A stretch of 64,000 bases of DNA, from contig VJWN01000002.1 in the NCBI GenBank assembly GCA_007644065.1, positions 1,761,831-1,825,830 of the forward strand, read 5' to 3'. The translations under genes were made by a program, and so were the position numbers. Numbering within the stretch: position 1 is the stretch's first letter; each line of letters starts with the position of its first letter. This stretch comes from Margaritispora aquatica (lineage: Eukaryota; Ascomycota; Leotiomycetes; Helotiales; Discinellaceae). Below the pieces are notes generated by a model, which did not search any database, was not told the origin of the DNA, and saw nothing but the letters and a program-made list of their open reading frames with translations. Below, piece by piece: positions 1 through 11,175 of this stretch.

Positions 1-1059
1 CTGGATTAGGAAGAACTTATCTCGGAGCACGGTCTATAGAGCAACGGATTTCCAAATATTGCTCATGAAATGACCAAGTTCAACGAGGAAAATAGTGGTC
101 TAGGAATGTGTTCACTATGAGTCTATGGCATGCAACGCCGGCAAGGAACAAGGCCAATAATGCCTCTATATGGACTCATCTCCATAGGAGTTTTGACACA
201 CTTGCACAGCCCCCTGTGTTCTGCAAATGAAGCAGTACTTCGTAGCCTCGGAGACAGCTACCTCTTAGGAATGGTCTTCACCAAGGGCCTTCGGACTTGG
301 GAGATTTCTCTGACTAGGGAGGAGAGCAATATCAGATCTCAATGATACTGTACAAGGGAGAGAAGACAAGGGAAGAGATAGAGGAGATCCTTGCCGATGA
401 GCCACATCGACCCAGTGGCCAGAGTGCTGGAGAAGCTATTTACGTTGTGTAACAGTTGTCGGGCTCGGGCATATCACAACGTCAGTCGTATTTATTTGGA
501 TGGGGGAAAAACTAGAAAAAGCATTGATGCAGTCTCAAAATTGTACACCGTCGTGGTCTATTTTACTCTTTTACTTAGGCGATGAATCGGACCCCTGCCA
601 GTGGTGTACCTTACCGAGTGTCGCAATTCCCGATTTCCACGACAACAACATCATGCTGTTGATGGGGTTTAATTGACATGCTCACATTCCGCAATTTTCA
701 TTTGTGACCTACAATTTCGCTGTGAAATCTGCGAGGCCGTTCGGCAGCCACAGCTTCACCTAGCTTACAGGACCGAGATCCCCTCTGTACCCACCATAAC
801 ACGACTTCGGGCTTGATGCCCAGCTGTTTCGTTGATCTGCACCAACAAGCATTGCGCATTGCGCAGACACGCTACAGTGAAGTTCTTTCTGCGCCTCAAT
901 CCAACATCAACGTATTGTCAGTAAGCGGGCTAGAGCGATCTCAATTCGACTCGCCTGCAGCAGGGCAGTCTAATTTCTCGATCAATACGGATTAACTTGT
1001 TCCGTCCGGCGACAGCTTTCGACTTCGCTCCTCAAGACACCAACAAGCAATTCTGCAAC
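1..1059. other. intergenic, no gene seen
   Basis: I see no open frame with recognisable protein features, no convincing splice signals and no repeat here. The last few hundred bases are the presumed promoter and 5' leader of yth1. The open frame of yth1 extends a little upstream of its first ATG, but only from a non-ATG codon. Confidence 0.6.
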
Positions 1060-1883
1060 ATGGCTGCTGTTCTATCCCTCGGACCAGGTCCAAAAGATCT
1101 GGCTCGTCAGATCTTGGAGCATCAAGCCCCTACCTACAATTTTGCCTTCACGCCATTTCTGTTGCAGACATATCGGCATGGTCTCAATCCAAATCGCCCA
1201 GTATGCAAAGCGTACCTTCAAGGACATTGTCCCCAGGGAACATCGTGTCCAGACAAGCATACCACTGCGAACAGCAACTCGAACTTCAACAACTTGGTCT
1301 GCAAGCATTGGCTACGAGGTCTGTGCAAGAAGGGTGACAGCTGCGAGTTCTTGCACGAATACAATCTGAGGAAGATGCCCGAGTGTAACTTCTTCACCAA
1401 AAACGGCTATTGTACCAATGGAGGTAAGGGCATTTTCTAAGTCCTGCACAAAGAAACAAATACTTACACATAGTAGATGAATGTCTGTATTTACACATTG
1501 ATCCTGCCTCGAAGCTGCCTCCATGTCCACATTATGAGAAAGGCTTTTGCCCATTAGGACCAAATTGTTCTCAGAGGCATGTTAGAAAAACGCTTTGCGA
1601 GTTTTATCTAGCCGGATTCTGCCCAGACGGGAAAGCCTGCAAAAAAGCACATCCACGTTGGCCTACGGACCTGCCTCGCCCGACTATCAAAATCGAAAAG
1701 ACCCCAGAAGAATTGGCTGAAGAACAGCGTATTATAATGGCAAGAGCTGATAGAGATGCAGAATTAGAGAGAGAACAGTATGGTGGAGGTGATTTTGAAC
1801 GAGGGCGAGGCCGTGGACGTTGGCATGGTGGCCGAGGTCGAGGGCAAGGACAGAACAGGAGAGGTAGAGGCTATCATGGCTAA
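1060..1883 (+). CDS. yth1: mRNA 3'-end-processing zinc-finger protein Yth1 (CPSF30)
   Basis: This is the CCCH zinc-finger subunit of the cleavage and polyadenylation factor; in the family it binds pre-mRNA near the poly(A) site and helps assemble the nuclear complex. Two exons (1060-1423, 1477-1883) give 256 residues, a normal length. Five CCCH fingers run in tandem from about residue 47: C-x7-C-x5-C-x3-H spacing in fingers 1, 2, 4 and 5, and C-x8-C-x5-C-x3-H in finger 3. The 53-nt intron interrupts finger 3, and splicing restores NGDECLYLH. The C-terminus is an RG/RGG-rich tail after a charged linker. I chose the ATG at 1060 because the frame upstream has no ATG. The phase is consistent across the intron and nothing is missing. 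Confidence 0.95.
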
Positions 1884-2498
1884 TTCAACAAACCCTGGAA
1901 TGGAACAAGAAAGGAAAGTTCAGCTATAGTGCCACATGGTCTTCTTAACATGCAAGACTGCATATGGACATTCTGAGGCATGCAGGAGGATATTTGCAGA
2001 TGATTCTCAGGCAAAGATTATCGTTTCCGGCCGCCCACGCGAGCCTCATGAGTACCGGTCGGTATAGATGAAACGAATGAACGGCAAACTGCTGTCAGCC
2101 GAACATGGAACTGTTTGGCTTGCTTGGGATGCGTCGTGAAAGTTGGCTTTTGAGATCAGACCTCGACAGATCTATCTTTGGCAACACAAAATCCCGAATG
2201 TGCTGCCGAGGAGAAGGAGCTCGGGCCGATGTCCCAAGAAGTAACCGAGATGCACATTTGTACGCCCGGCGATAGCGTGACGGAAAACTGAGCCTCCAAT
2301 TAGTTTCTCCGATAAATCCGAAGCAGTCTAGATTGAGCTGCATTTACAGCCTTTGTATTATGGTGATACATGTGAGGCGTTGCTATCGCCTAAAAACATG
2401 AATGGAGTGTCCTTATTATCCACACATCTTGCAGGTTTCTCCGACGAAGCTGACATTAACCACTCAGCGCCGTTCCCCAACACCATCTATCCCTAGCT
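1884..2498. other. intergenic between convergent genes
   Basis: This is 3' flank of yth1 and of the minus-strand DUF1776 gene. No gene, repeat or RNA signature is seen. Confidence 0.6.
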
Positions 2499-4103
2499 TT
2501 ACATATTCTGATTCGAGACGAATTCAGACTCATCATCAGGACCGCTCTCACCATATACGGAAATGAATTCGCTGTCACCAAATCCATGTACGCCAGTACT
2601 TCCAGCCGAGCCTGGACTCGTTGATCTGCTGCCGTTCATACTGGCAATACCACTTCCACTAGCCCTCCCAAAGTCATTCTGTGCAGACACCTTTCTGACA
2701 CCCATCATCCACCCAACTAAACCCCTCGGTACCCATCTACCCACAAATCCATAGACACTGCTTCCCATGCCAACTCTGACAACACCTCCTTTCCCCCTGA
2801 CAATCGCGTCAAAGACTGCGTTGTTTAGTTCTTTTAGACTGCTACCTTTGCCGACCAAAGGATTTGAGCTTGTGCTCACTGCCACGAAATTCCTGCCATA
2901 TGCTTGGCGAGCACTGTCATCCCATCTGAGTGTTTCGGCTCGTTGTGCGGGGATTGTTTGGAGTTGCTTATTATGTGGCGAGAAGGAGCTTAAATCGAAA
3001 GTTCCCAATTGGAGATGGGTGACCGGTATCGAGAGAGGTGCAAGCTCGGCCGAGAGCACTTCTGCGAAGGATGATAAAGCGGACACGATGCTGGATTCCG
3101 GTAGGTGAAAGGCTGGATTGAGTGAGGATATGATATTTGGTGTGAGGACAAGGACAGAGGGTTTGCTGGCTTTCGATGACGGGTGGGCTTGTGGGTGTGG
3201 AAGAGGCAGAGCCTGGAGGAGCGGGAGGAAGGTCTGAAGTGTTAGTACTGGGGTGAGTAATCTGGTGTTGAGGAGATCGGAGAATGTGGTAGGCGAGAGA
3301 GTGGCGATTGGATTCGAGACGTAAGTAGGCGATGGAACAAGTATTAGAGCTCGGAAGGAGAGATGATGTGATCTTGCGCCTTGAAATGCTGCGTGTGGAA
3401 TTTGTAGGTGGGCTGTGAAGCGCTCAATGCTGGCTTGTGCACTTGCTGGCTGGTAACTTGGTTAGATGTGCCAGTTTGAGAATTAAGAATATGTCTTACA
3501 TCCACAATATCAAGCATGAGAGGCTTGATATCTGGTCGGGACTCATTATGCACCATCACCTCTTCCTCAATAGTATTACAAACAATATACACAATATACC
3601 CTCTCCTCTCCAGATCCAGAGATATAGACCTAGTCATCGGCTCCGCTGGGCTTCCCGCCACAACCACCACCTCTAGTCTCGCTCCATTGCTCGCCTTCCT
3701 TGCCCGGCGCTTCTTGCGATTCGATTTCCGCTTCACGATGTAATACGTCGCGCCGCTCGCAGCCACCACGATCACGGTCGATAAGAGCTTGTTCTTCAGC
3801 ACCCAGTAGTAGAGCTGCGTGTAGACGGGGGCGCTAGGTGAGGCGGCCTTGACGAAGGACCGCGGCGGCGGAGGGGGTGGTCGCGGACGCGCGGATTCAG
3901 GGAGCCATTGTGAGGAGGAAAGGGCTTCGCGTAGGTGTGTCGCTACCCGGTCGAGGTGCGAGTCGATGTAATCGGCGACGTTGTTGGAGTATTTTCGGAT
4001 GTCGTTGGGGACGGAGGAGAGCTTGAGAACATTAGTTTTGATGTCAAATTAAGGCGATAGTGAAACTTACGACGTCTAGAAATGCTTGGTCGTCTGCGGA
4101 CAT
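2499..4103 (-). CDS. DUF1776 family protein (SDR-like, membrane-anchored)
   Basis: Three exons (4071-4103, 3500-4021, 2499-3449) give 501 residues with all junctions in phase 0. The first exon is only 33 nt. The N-terminal ~90 residues are followed by a hydrophobic segment (LLSTVIVVAASGATYYIV) and a basic KRKSNRKKRRARK stretch, which look like a membrane anchor with a cytosolic basic flank. After it comes a Rossmann-like start (EVVVVAGSPAEPM) and a short-chain-dehydrogenase-like body, including a helix beginning SALSSFAEVLSAELAPL. This order matches the fungal DUF1776 family, related to budding-yeast YNL181W. The usual SDR YxxxK is not obvious, so catalysis is uncertain. The C-terminal ~60 residues are Ser/Gly-rich and probably disordered. 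The gene is divergent to the M61-like gene, sharing a ~390-bp promoter. Confidence 0.85.
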
Positions 4104-4495
4104 GATGAGGTGGAGGAGGAAGTGGTGGGTTGATGTTGATGGGGATGGGATTGTATTATTTTGTATAGGTTGACTCGGACTCGAAGCTCTCTTGGACAAT
4201 GCGGGGAAAAGTTGAACCAAAGCACATGCTTCGCCAATCTCAACCTCACCTCACTTCAAGATTCCACAACAAGCATGGAAAGATTGCAAAGTTGCACTGA
4301 AGAATAGCAGGATGACTAGTTCCGATAATTCTTATCTTCTTCCCACTTTTGTCAAGCTGCTCTCCTTCAAAAGCGGAAGCTCAAAACGAGCAGCATTTAG
4401 GCATGCAACAATTGATATGATGCTGGCCGCTCTTAGAAAGAGCTCTCTCTGCTCTCAACTCCATGTTGTAACCTCATGGTCTCATTGCTCTGACC
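4104..4495. promoter_or_regulatory. shared divergent promoter region
   Basis: These 392 bp separate the start codons of the DUF1776 gene (leftward) and the M61-like gene (rightward). Both must be controlled from here. No clear TATA box or known operator was recognised. Confidence 0.4.
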
Positions 4496-6130
4496 ATGCT
4501 TGAAGCTTCATTGCCTGTTTTTAGTGTTGTTATAACTCCCAATTTTGACGTTGATAAAAGCGTTGCTAGTCTCGACATTTCTCTCACCATCGAGCGATGC
4601 AAGTGTGAGAAAGGGAATCCGATTGTTGAATTCCGTCACAAATCAGAAAAGGTACACATTGAAGTTCATGAGCAATATGCCGACACTCAAATTGCACTTC
4701 AAGCTGTCGAAGGGAAATCACATTTCTTGATGGCTGAAAACACCATAGGCGAGAAATTTTGGATCAACTATCGTGTCTCCCCATCACTTCTTAGTGGTGC
4801 GAACGAAAGTGCAGCCCTTGATCTGCACTTTGGAAAAGATGGTATGCTAGGCTCTGGTATGGGATTTATTCCTCTACCATCAGGGACTAACATCTACCGT
4901 AATATCTTGACCTGGGATCTCAGCCGTGCGCCTGAAGGCACAAGAGCAGTTTGGACATATGGTGAAGGTCCACAATCTATTGAGAAGATAGGTCCAGCAT
5001 CCATACTATGTGGCTCTGTCTATATGGTTGGGCAGATCAAGAGTTATCCACCAGTTCCTGTCGGCGATAGTATATCAGATCATTACGGCTACTACTGGTA
5101 TGGCAGCTTGCCCCCAAATATTGAAGTCATCCAAAAGATACACTTCGAATTTGTGATGAAAATAGCCGGTTTCTTTGAAGATTCTTTCACGAAAGAAAGT
5201 CCCTACCGCAGCTTTGTTCGAAATCTTGGAAGCGTGGGCTCTTTGGCTGGGACAAGCTTCACAAGAAGTCACATCTTCGACTATGATAACCGAATTGAAG
5301 AAGTAGAGGACTATGATCTCGTTCGCCAAATGTCTTACGAAATGTCCCACAACTGGCTTGGACCCAATATCAAATCCAAAGAAATAGATTGGTTCTACGA
5401 AGGCCTCAAGAACTGTCTCTCAGTCTACTTCCCGTTTCGCAATAAGTTCAGAACCGGGCACTATTTCCAAGCAACTATCAGCATGCTTTGTACCCAATAC
5501 TATACTAACCCTCTGATCGACCTGCCTCACGCCGAGGTTGTGAAGCTCGCAGCTACAGATGAGTATGCGAAGGAGCTTCTGAGCTCTCGCGCCTGGGCGT
5601 TCGCTGTTGGCACGGATTTACGAGCTAGGAGAATGTCTGAGCTTGTGCGTCCGGTTGAGGATCTGGCTATTAAGCCTTTGTCGAAGAGGCGAAGTGAAGG
5701 TAAATCTCATGGTGTGGAGGATTGGCTTGCTTTTCTCAAACCCTTGATGGGTACTGAAGCCCAGGAGCGCTATGATGAGATGCTATCTGGGAGGACAATC
5801 TTGCTTGACCCTAGGCTTTTTGGTGCTAAGACTCATTACTTGAAGCAAGTCGATCAAGAAGTCTTGGATTTTGGTATGGATCGATGCTCGTTTAAAAATG
5901 GTGTGGTTCAGGGTTTGAAGGAGGGAAGCAGAGCTGAAGAGGCTGGTTTGAAAGAAGGGGATGTGGTATTGAGGAATTCGTATGAGTGGAGGTGTGTGGA
6001 TCACTTCGAGGAAAGGATGGACCTTGTGGTTCTAAGAGACAAAGGGGAGGTCAAGATATCATACTGGCCACGGAGTTATATCATGGCCCCGAGCTGGCAA
6101 ATGGTGAAAAAAGAGGACGAGGAGTCATAA
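4496..6130 (+). CDS. M61-type peptidase homologue with altered zinc motif
   Basis: A single exon encodes 544 residues with the architecture of the M61 glycyl-aminopeptidase family: an N-terminal beta-rich region (to about residue 180), an M61-like catalytic region (about 190-400), and a C-terminal PDZ-like segment (about 460-510) containing GLKEGSRAEEAGLKEGDVV. Family members carry HExxH followed downstream by a WFxEG motif. Here the first motif reads Y281-E-M-S-H285-N-W and the second is W-F-Y-E302-G. The second histidine and both glutamates are kept, but the first zinc-ligand histidine is tyrosine (TAC at 5336-5338). The frame is otherwise fully open and the fold appears intact, so it is either a non-catalytic homologue or one with changed metal binding. 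No signal peptide is evident. The ATG at 4496 is the first in frame. Confidence 0.75.
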   Translation: MLEASLPVFSVVITPNFDVDKSVASLDISLTIERCKCEKGNPIVEFRHKSEKVHIEVHEQYADTQIALQAVEGKSHFLMAENTIGEKFWINYRVSPSLLSGANESAALDLHFGKDGMLGSGMGFIPLPSGTNIYRNILTWDLSRAPEGTRAVWTYGEGPQSIEKIGPASILCGSVYMVGQIKSYPPVPVGDSISDHYGYYWYGSLPPNIEVIQKIHFEFVMKIAGFFEDSFTKESPYRSFVRNLGSVGSLAGTSFTRSHIFDYDNRIEEVEDYDLVRQMSYEMSHNWLGPNIKSKEIDWFYEGLKNCLSVYFPFRNKFRTGHYFQATISMLCTQYYTNPLIDLPHAEVVKLAATDEYAKELLSSRAWAFAVGTDLRARRMSELVRPVEDLAIKPLSKRRSEGKSHGVEDWLAFLKPLMGTEAQERYDEMLSGRTILLDPRLFGAKTHYLKQVDQEVLDFGMDRCSFKNGVVQGLKEGSRAEEAGLKEGDVVLRNSYEWRCVDHFEERMDLVVLRDKGEVKISYWPRSYIMAPSWQMVKKEDEES

Positions 6131-6318
6131 TTTTTCTTGTTATCTGTTTTGCTTTCGGTGTGGAACATAATATGCCCTCAATAAAACACAGCCTTTCTCC
6201 CATACCCTATTCCATGTCTAAACCACGTCTAAACCACTGCGATTATACACGCCATAGAAGAACCATCGGCCGCTCTAAAGTATTGCTCATCCCACCAATT
6301 TTTATTTATGGTCACAGC

Positions 6319-6678
6319 TCATTTCTCATTAAAGTCATCTAGCATTTCCTTCATCCTCCACATCTCCACATCCTTCTGCACCAACGCTTCCTTTAAACTC
6401 CTCAATTCGCCTCTGATTGCATCCATTTCCCTCATGTTTGACATGCTATTGGCAAAAACGAGGATGCTTGTGAGCACCGTGAAGATTTCAACATGAGAAG
6501 CTGTCCGCAGGAAGCTTGACGCGTAGCTTTTACGCTTGCTATCCGCTTGAGAGTGTAGCTGAACGAGCTGGAAACGGGGGTTTGACTGTGAGAGCAGTAT
6601 ATTGCGGTTGTGAAAGGCAAGTGAAGAGATGGATCGCCGCATCGCCCGTAAAGCTGTCGCGTTGGCTGTGGTGAGCAT
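6319..6678 (-). CDS. small putative mitochondrial membrane protein
   Basis: The 119-residue single-exon frame begins with a basic, hydroxylated, acid-free stretch (LRAMRRSISSLAFHNRN) that looks like a mitochondrial targeting peptide. A short hydrophobic helix follows (VEIFTVLTSILVFANSM, about residues 63-79), then a charged C-terminal coiled coil (about 85-119: MREMDAIRGELRSLKEALVQ). That pattern fits a small inner-membrane protein. I recognise no named family. It is convergent with the M61-like gene, only 188 bp away. The organised sequence supports a real gene, but no conserved domain confirms it. Confidence 0.6.
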   Translation of the reverse strand: MLTTANATALRAMRRSISSLAFHNRNILLSQSNPRFQLVQLHSQADSKRKSYASSFLRTASHVEIFTVLTSILVFANSMSNMREMDAIRGELRSLKEALVQKDVEMWRMKEMLDDFNEK

Positions 6679-7485
6679 TTTCGAGTTTGTGCTGTGCTGC
6701 TCGATCTATAGTGTGCGTACTTGAGTTTGGCTACTGGTACAAGCAAATTTTAAGGTGGTGAATATGCTTATATGTGGTGACGGAAAGATTTTGGAGGTCT
6801 TGTGAGTATGAGGTGTCCTTGGGTAAGAGCAATGAACTAACTAAAGTGACTTGCGGAAGTAGTAGGAACCTACCTAAGCACTTACTAGAAAATGTGTGCC
6901 TTCCAAAGCGCAATTCGGCTTCAATTTTAGCCTTTTTAAATCAACTAAGATACATGTAACTAAAGCATTGAAATTCATAATCTAATGCTGTTAGAAAAGT
7001 AAATGCCCACCTTAAGCGAAAGGCTTTGTTTGTTTGTCACTTGACATTTTGACAATGGGTACAAAAACATGGTAAAGAAATCGTATTCGATTCCAAGTAA
7101 TGATTCCCCCTTCTGCTCAAGTCGACAACTATGCCTACCCAATATAAAACTCTAGTTTACAGTATTGATTTTGGGACTGATATTTTGGGTCTTCTAACTT
7201 CATACACCCCACCTCTTAAGTCCGGCGCCAGTACTCTCTAGGACATGTCCGACCGAGGCAACCAGCTCTTCGTCAGCCTTGTTCAATTGCTTGATTACAA
7301 CTCCAACAATGTGTAAAATCGAGTAGAAAGCCACCTTCTGGTGCTTTCTACTATTCTCGGGGCTCTTCATATGTGACTCGGTATCTTGTGCTACTTCACA
7401 GAAACTTTTCACAAATTCTCTTCCACTAACCCCTCAACTTTGATATCCTGGATGATCAGCCTCGTGGTCAAGATCCTTTGACACA
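6679..7485. other. intergenic divergent promoter region
   Basis: About 800 bp separate the small mitochondrial-type gene (leftward) and WSS1 (rightward). It is AT-rich and no gene is supported. A 70-codon minus-strand frame at 7200-7412 has no recognisable features. Confidence 0.5.
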
Positions 7486-8860
7486 ATGAGTCGAGCAGGT
7501 AATATGGAGCATGACGCTCTCATCGGACAGTACTCTCATTTGAGTAAACTTCCTAGGGAGAAAGAAGCATTGCATGCAATAAAGAAGATTGCATCGTTGG
7601 TGAAACCGATCATGAGAGCAAGGAATTGGACGGTGGGAACTTTGGCTGAGTTCTATCCCGATCAACACAACCTACTTGGTAAGAGAACAAATCTTGTTCA
7701 GATATGGAATAAATGCTGATTTTAAAGGTATCAATGTAAACAGAGGTCAGAAGATATGTCTGCGATTGCGATATGCTGGAGACCAAACCCAGTTTCTGCC
7801 TATGGAGCAAGTGGTAGATACTATGCTCCACGAGCTTTCTCACAACGTCCATGGTCCTCATAACGCCGAGTTCCATGCTTTGTGGGATCAGCTGAGAAAA
7901 GAGTATGAAGGTCTGCTAGCTAAGGGCTACACTGGAGAAGGCTTCCTCTCTGAAGGTCGTAAGCTTGGAGGAAGGGGTGTTCCAAGAGATGAAGCCAGAC
8001 GCATAGCTCGTGTGGCGGCGGAGAAGAGACGTACGCTCACCTCCGGTTCTGGACAGAAACTCGGGGGTCGCCCCATACCAGCAGGAACAGATATACGTCG
8101 TATCATTGTAGATGCTATTGAGAGAAGAAATACCGTGTTGAAGGGCTGTGGCGCTGGCAACAAAAGTGACGACGAGATACAATTTCTTGGCGAACAAGCC
8201 ACCAATAATGGCTTCAAAACGAAAGCTGATGAGGATGAGGCGAACGATCGCGCTATTGCACAAGCTTTGTGGGAATTGGTTCAAGAAGATGAAAGGAAAG
8301 CATACGGTGACGACTACATCGCACCTACACCAGCAGATCCAACAGGAAATGGTGGTGGTGAGATCACTCCTCGCAAGCCAATCAAGAAGGAAATTCTGAA
8401 GAATGGAGAATCATCTTCTGCTCCCAAAGCGAAGGCACCTCCAATTCGACAGCCATCAGATCGGCCAGTCAGTCGGCTTGTCTCCGAGCAAGCGTCTAAG
8501 AAAGCAAAAACAGTTCCAACAAGAGCGTCATCCTCATCTTCAGCAACCTTCCAACCAGTTACTACTCCTGTTGTCAAATCAGCCACAGCAGCAGCTCCCT
8601 CGCAATCTTCGAGTGTTTACCAGTGGGCATGCCCTGATTGCACCCTCCTCAATTCCATTGACTTCCTGGCATGTAGTCTTTGCACTAGAGAGCGACCAAG
8701 AGAAATCACAAAACGGCTGGCTGCAGCACAGAAAAACTCGTCCAAACCGCAACCCACAGAATCTATGGCCAATATGTGGACTTGTCAACGATGTTCGAAA
8801 AGAATGGAGGATATGTGGTGGACTTGCTCGTCTTGCGGAACGATGAAAGAAAGTTCTTAA
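7486..8860 (+). CDS. wss1: DNA-dependent metalloprotease Wss1 (WLM domain)
   Basis: Wss1/SPRTN-type proteases degrade DNA-protein crosslinks and act with Cdc48 and SUMO. Two exons (7486-7678, 7728-8860) give 441 residues. The WLM domain covers about residues 10-190 and has an intact active site, H99-E-L-S-H103 with the third ligand H109 in NVHGPHNAEF. A GSGQKLGG stretch near residue 183 resembles the SHP box used to bind Cdc48. A long Ser/Lys-rich disordered region follows. The C-terminus has two RanBP2-type zinc fingers: WACPDC...CSLC and WTCQRC...CSSC. The 49-nt intron joins LLG to INVNRG in phase. An alternative start lies six codons downstream (MEHDAL), which matches the usual family N-terminus slightly better. 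Confidence 0.93.
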
Positions 8861-9271
8861 GATCTCTTCTCATGAGGAATGATTGTTAATGTATGATGAT
8901 TACGAAACGAAATGACGGTCTAAAAAAGGAATAATGCGGTTTAGTGAAGAGTTATCTGGCAGGGTTTGTGCTCCTTTGAGCTCGTTGCAGCATATCTCTC
9001 CGCTAAGAGCAAAGCTGGGTGTAAATCAACTCACTTAGCTATACTTAAGAGATTCGTCAGAAGTTTTCTCTATGAACTTGCTCCAGAAACTCGAGGAGCA
9101 AGCTGTTTAATCCTTCTCATGGGTGTGATTTTGCGCTTCCCTTTTCAATTTAAATGAATGTGTACCCATTCAACGCGCTCTAATGCAAGTGCTAATTCCA
9201 ACCCGTATTTCTGATACTTCTATCTACATAGTTCTTCTCATTTGCATTTACATTACCTTATCATAGCAGTG
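8861..9271. other. intergenic between convergent genes
   Basis: This is 3' flank of WSS1 and of the minus-strand PEP-mutase-like gene. No gene or repeat is seen. Confidence 0.55.
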
Positions 9272-10250
9272 TTAAATGCCATTTTCAAACCCTTTCCCTC
9301 CAGCCTTCACATCGAATTCCACCGCTTCTTTCAACCCACAACTCTCAAATAAGGTCCTCACAGCAACTCCATTCCCTATACTATCTCCATCATCTTTCAA
9401 TCCCTTATAGGCATTTCCAACAGCTTCATGCACAGCCCCCAACGCCAAAGTCGGTGTAATGATGATCTTGTACCCACATTCTCTTGCCTCCTTTACATTG
9501 AAAACAGGGCTCACGCCACCAGGCACGCAGTTATACAAACATGGCACCCCACTCATATCCCTACAGACCCTCCTTGCTTCATCCGCACTCCTCACGCCCT
9601 CCAAGAATGCAACGTCAGCACCAGCCTCAACCGCCGCTCTCAATCTCTCAAGCGCAACTTCATACCCCAAGCTAGCAAGCGCATCCGTCCTTGCAATAAT
9701 CACTACATCTCGTCCCATCTGCGCCCTCATATTCGCCGCCGCTCGGATACGCGAGACGTACGTGGGGAGGTCAACCAGTTCTTTGTTAGCGAGGTGTCCG
9801 CATCGCTTAGTCTGCACCTGGTCTTCAAGATGGAAAGCTGCCACGCCGGCTGTGATGTACGCGGCTGTGGTGCGCCCAACCATTAGAGGCCCACCATAGC
9901 CTGTGTCTGCGTCTGCGATGAGTGGGACAGAGGGAGCGAGACCAGCTATCATGGAGGCGTTGGCGACCATGTCGTTTAGTGTGGCGACGCCGAGGTCGGC
10001 TTGCCCGAGGCGAGACATCGTTGTTCCTGCTCCTGTCTTTTCGAGGTCAGTATCTTAGTTTTCAAGTATGTTTGAGAATTTGTGTGGAGGGGAGGTTTGT
10101 CACCATGTACAAGATATCGAACCCGGCATTAAGTGCTAAGCGAGCTGTGAAGCCATCGTAGACGCCTGGGCATACTACAATGCCATCTGGTTTTGCGAGC
10201 ATAGCTCGCAGCTTTGAGGCATTGCTTGGTGGTGGGGTGAAATTGGTCAT
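9272..10250 (-). CDS. isocitrate lyase/PEP mutase superfamily enzyme
   Basis: Two exons (10104-10250, 9272-10036) give 303 residues. Family landmarks are intact: VCPGVYDGFTARLA near the N-terminus, TGAGTTMSRLG across the splice junction, the metal-binding DADTGYGG, the active-site KRCGHL, then IIARTDA and FLEGVRS. These define the PEP mutase / 2-methylisocitrate lyase / oxaloacetate acetylhydrolase group, which makes or breaks C-C or P-C bonds next to a carboxylate using Mg2+. The sequence alone does not fix the substrate. Carboxyvinyl-carboxyphosphonate phosphorylmutase is the common automatic label and oxaloacetate hydrolase is another option. The intron is 67 nt with a GTGACA donor. No targeting peptide is apparent, so it is probably cytosolic. 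It is divergent to the acidic orphan. Confidence 0.88.
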
Positions 10251-11175
10251 ATTGATTGCTTAAGCAATCAACCCAAGCAATTAGACGAATGGTATAGCAG
10301 GCAGGATATGAAATATATGCCAATGTCTCTAAAGCGATTTAGGTGTTGTCAAAATGTATTGAGAATGAACATGAGAATGACTCTCGTTTTTGGCGGGGAA
10401 CCCTGTCATGGCGGGGTCGAGCGGGACGACCCGAGGGGAATTTCGGACTTCCGAAGCAATTGCTGTAGGATCATTGGTAGAGTATTTAAAGATCGGGGCT
10501 GGAGTTTTGTGAACTGCCTCCTCCCTTGTCTCAGGTGAATGGAGGCAGAATGTATAAATCAAGATGTCGCATTTCGAAGTGTATAAAACACTGCCCTTCA
10601 AGGTGGATGGACGGAGCTTCCGAAGATTTCAGAGAAGGATAAATTGTCAATGTGTAGTATTGTAAAACCGTGTGAAGTGTCGTCCCTCAAAGCTAGCTGA
10701 AGGTTTTCTTGACACACGACATCAATGAGAGCTAAGATTATGCGAGGGATATATGCATAAGTTAAGAAATGAGTTTCGAGGAAAATTCTCGAATTTTACG
10801 AATATTCCAGCTCAAATACCACTAAGCGAGGATTTACATCCTCTCGATAGAATCTAAATGAGAGGATAGAATTTGTTCCCGGAATCAAGTCTGTCTTGTG
10901 CCTGGCAGCCCAGTGTGGCATTGAACGGCATAGTGAAAGGATCACAGATGTGTCTCAAAACTAAGCGAGACTAGAGTTATGACCGGTCTTGCTAGCTAGC
11001 TTGACTAAATTTTAGACCACCCACAACCGCACCACACTTCTGAGAATCCATTTCATTCTGTAGTATTCTTCTCCTCAAATCATATATTTCGAGCAACTAA
11101 ACGTCTATACCATTTCTCTTTCATCTCGTCATCTGAAGACTCACCGAACGACTATACACACACCTAGCGCACAAC
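10251..11175. other. intergenic divergent promoter region
   Basis: About 925 bp lie between the PEP-mutase-like gene (leftward) and the acidic orphan (rightward). No supported coding frame is present. The CT-rich stretch at about 11040-11170 is probably the promoter and leader of the rightward gene. Confidence 0.5.
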
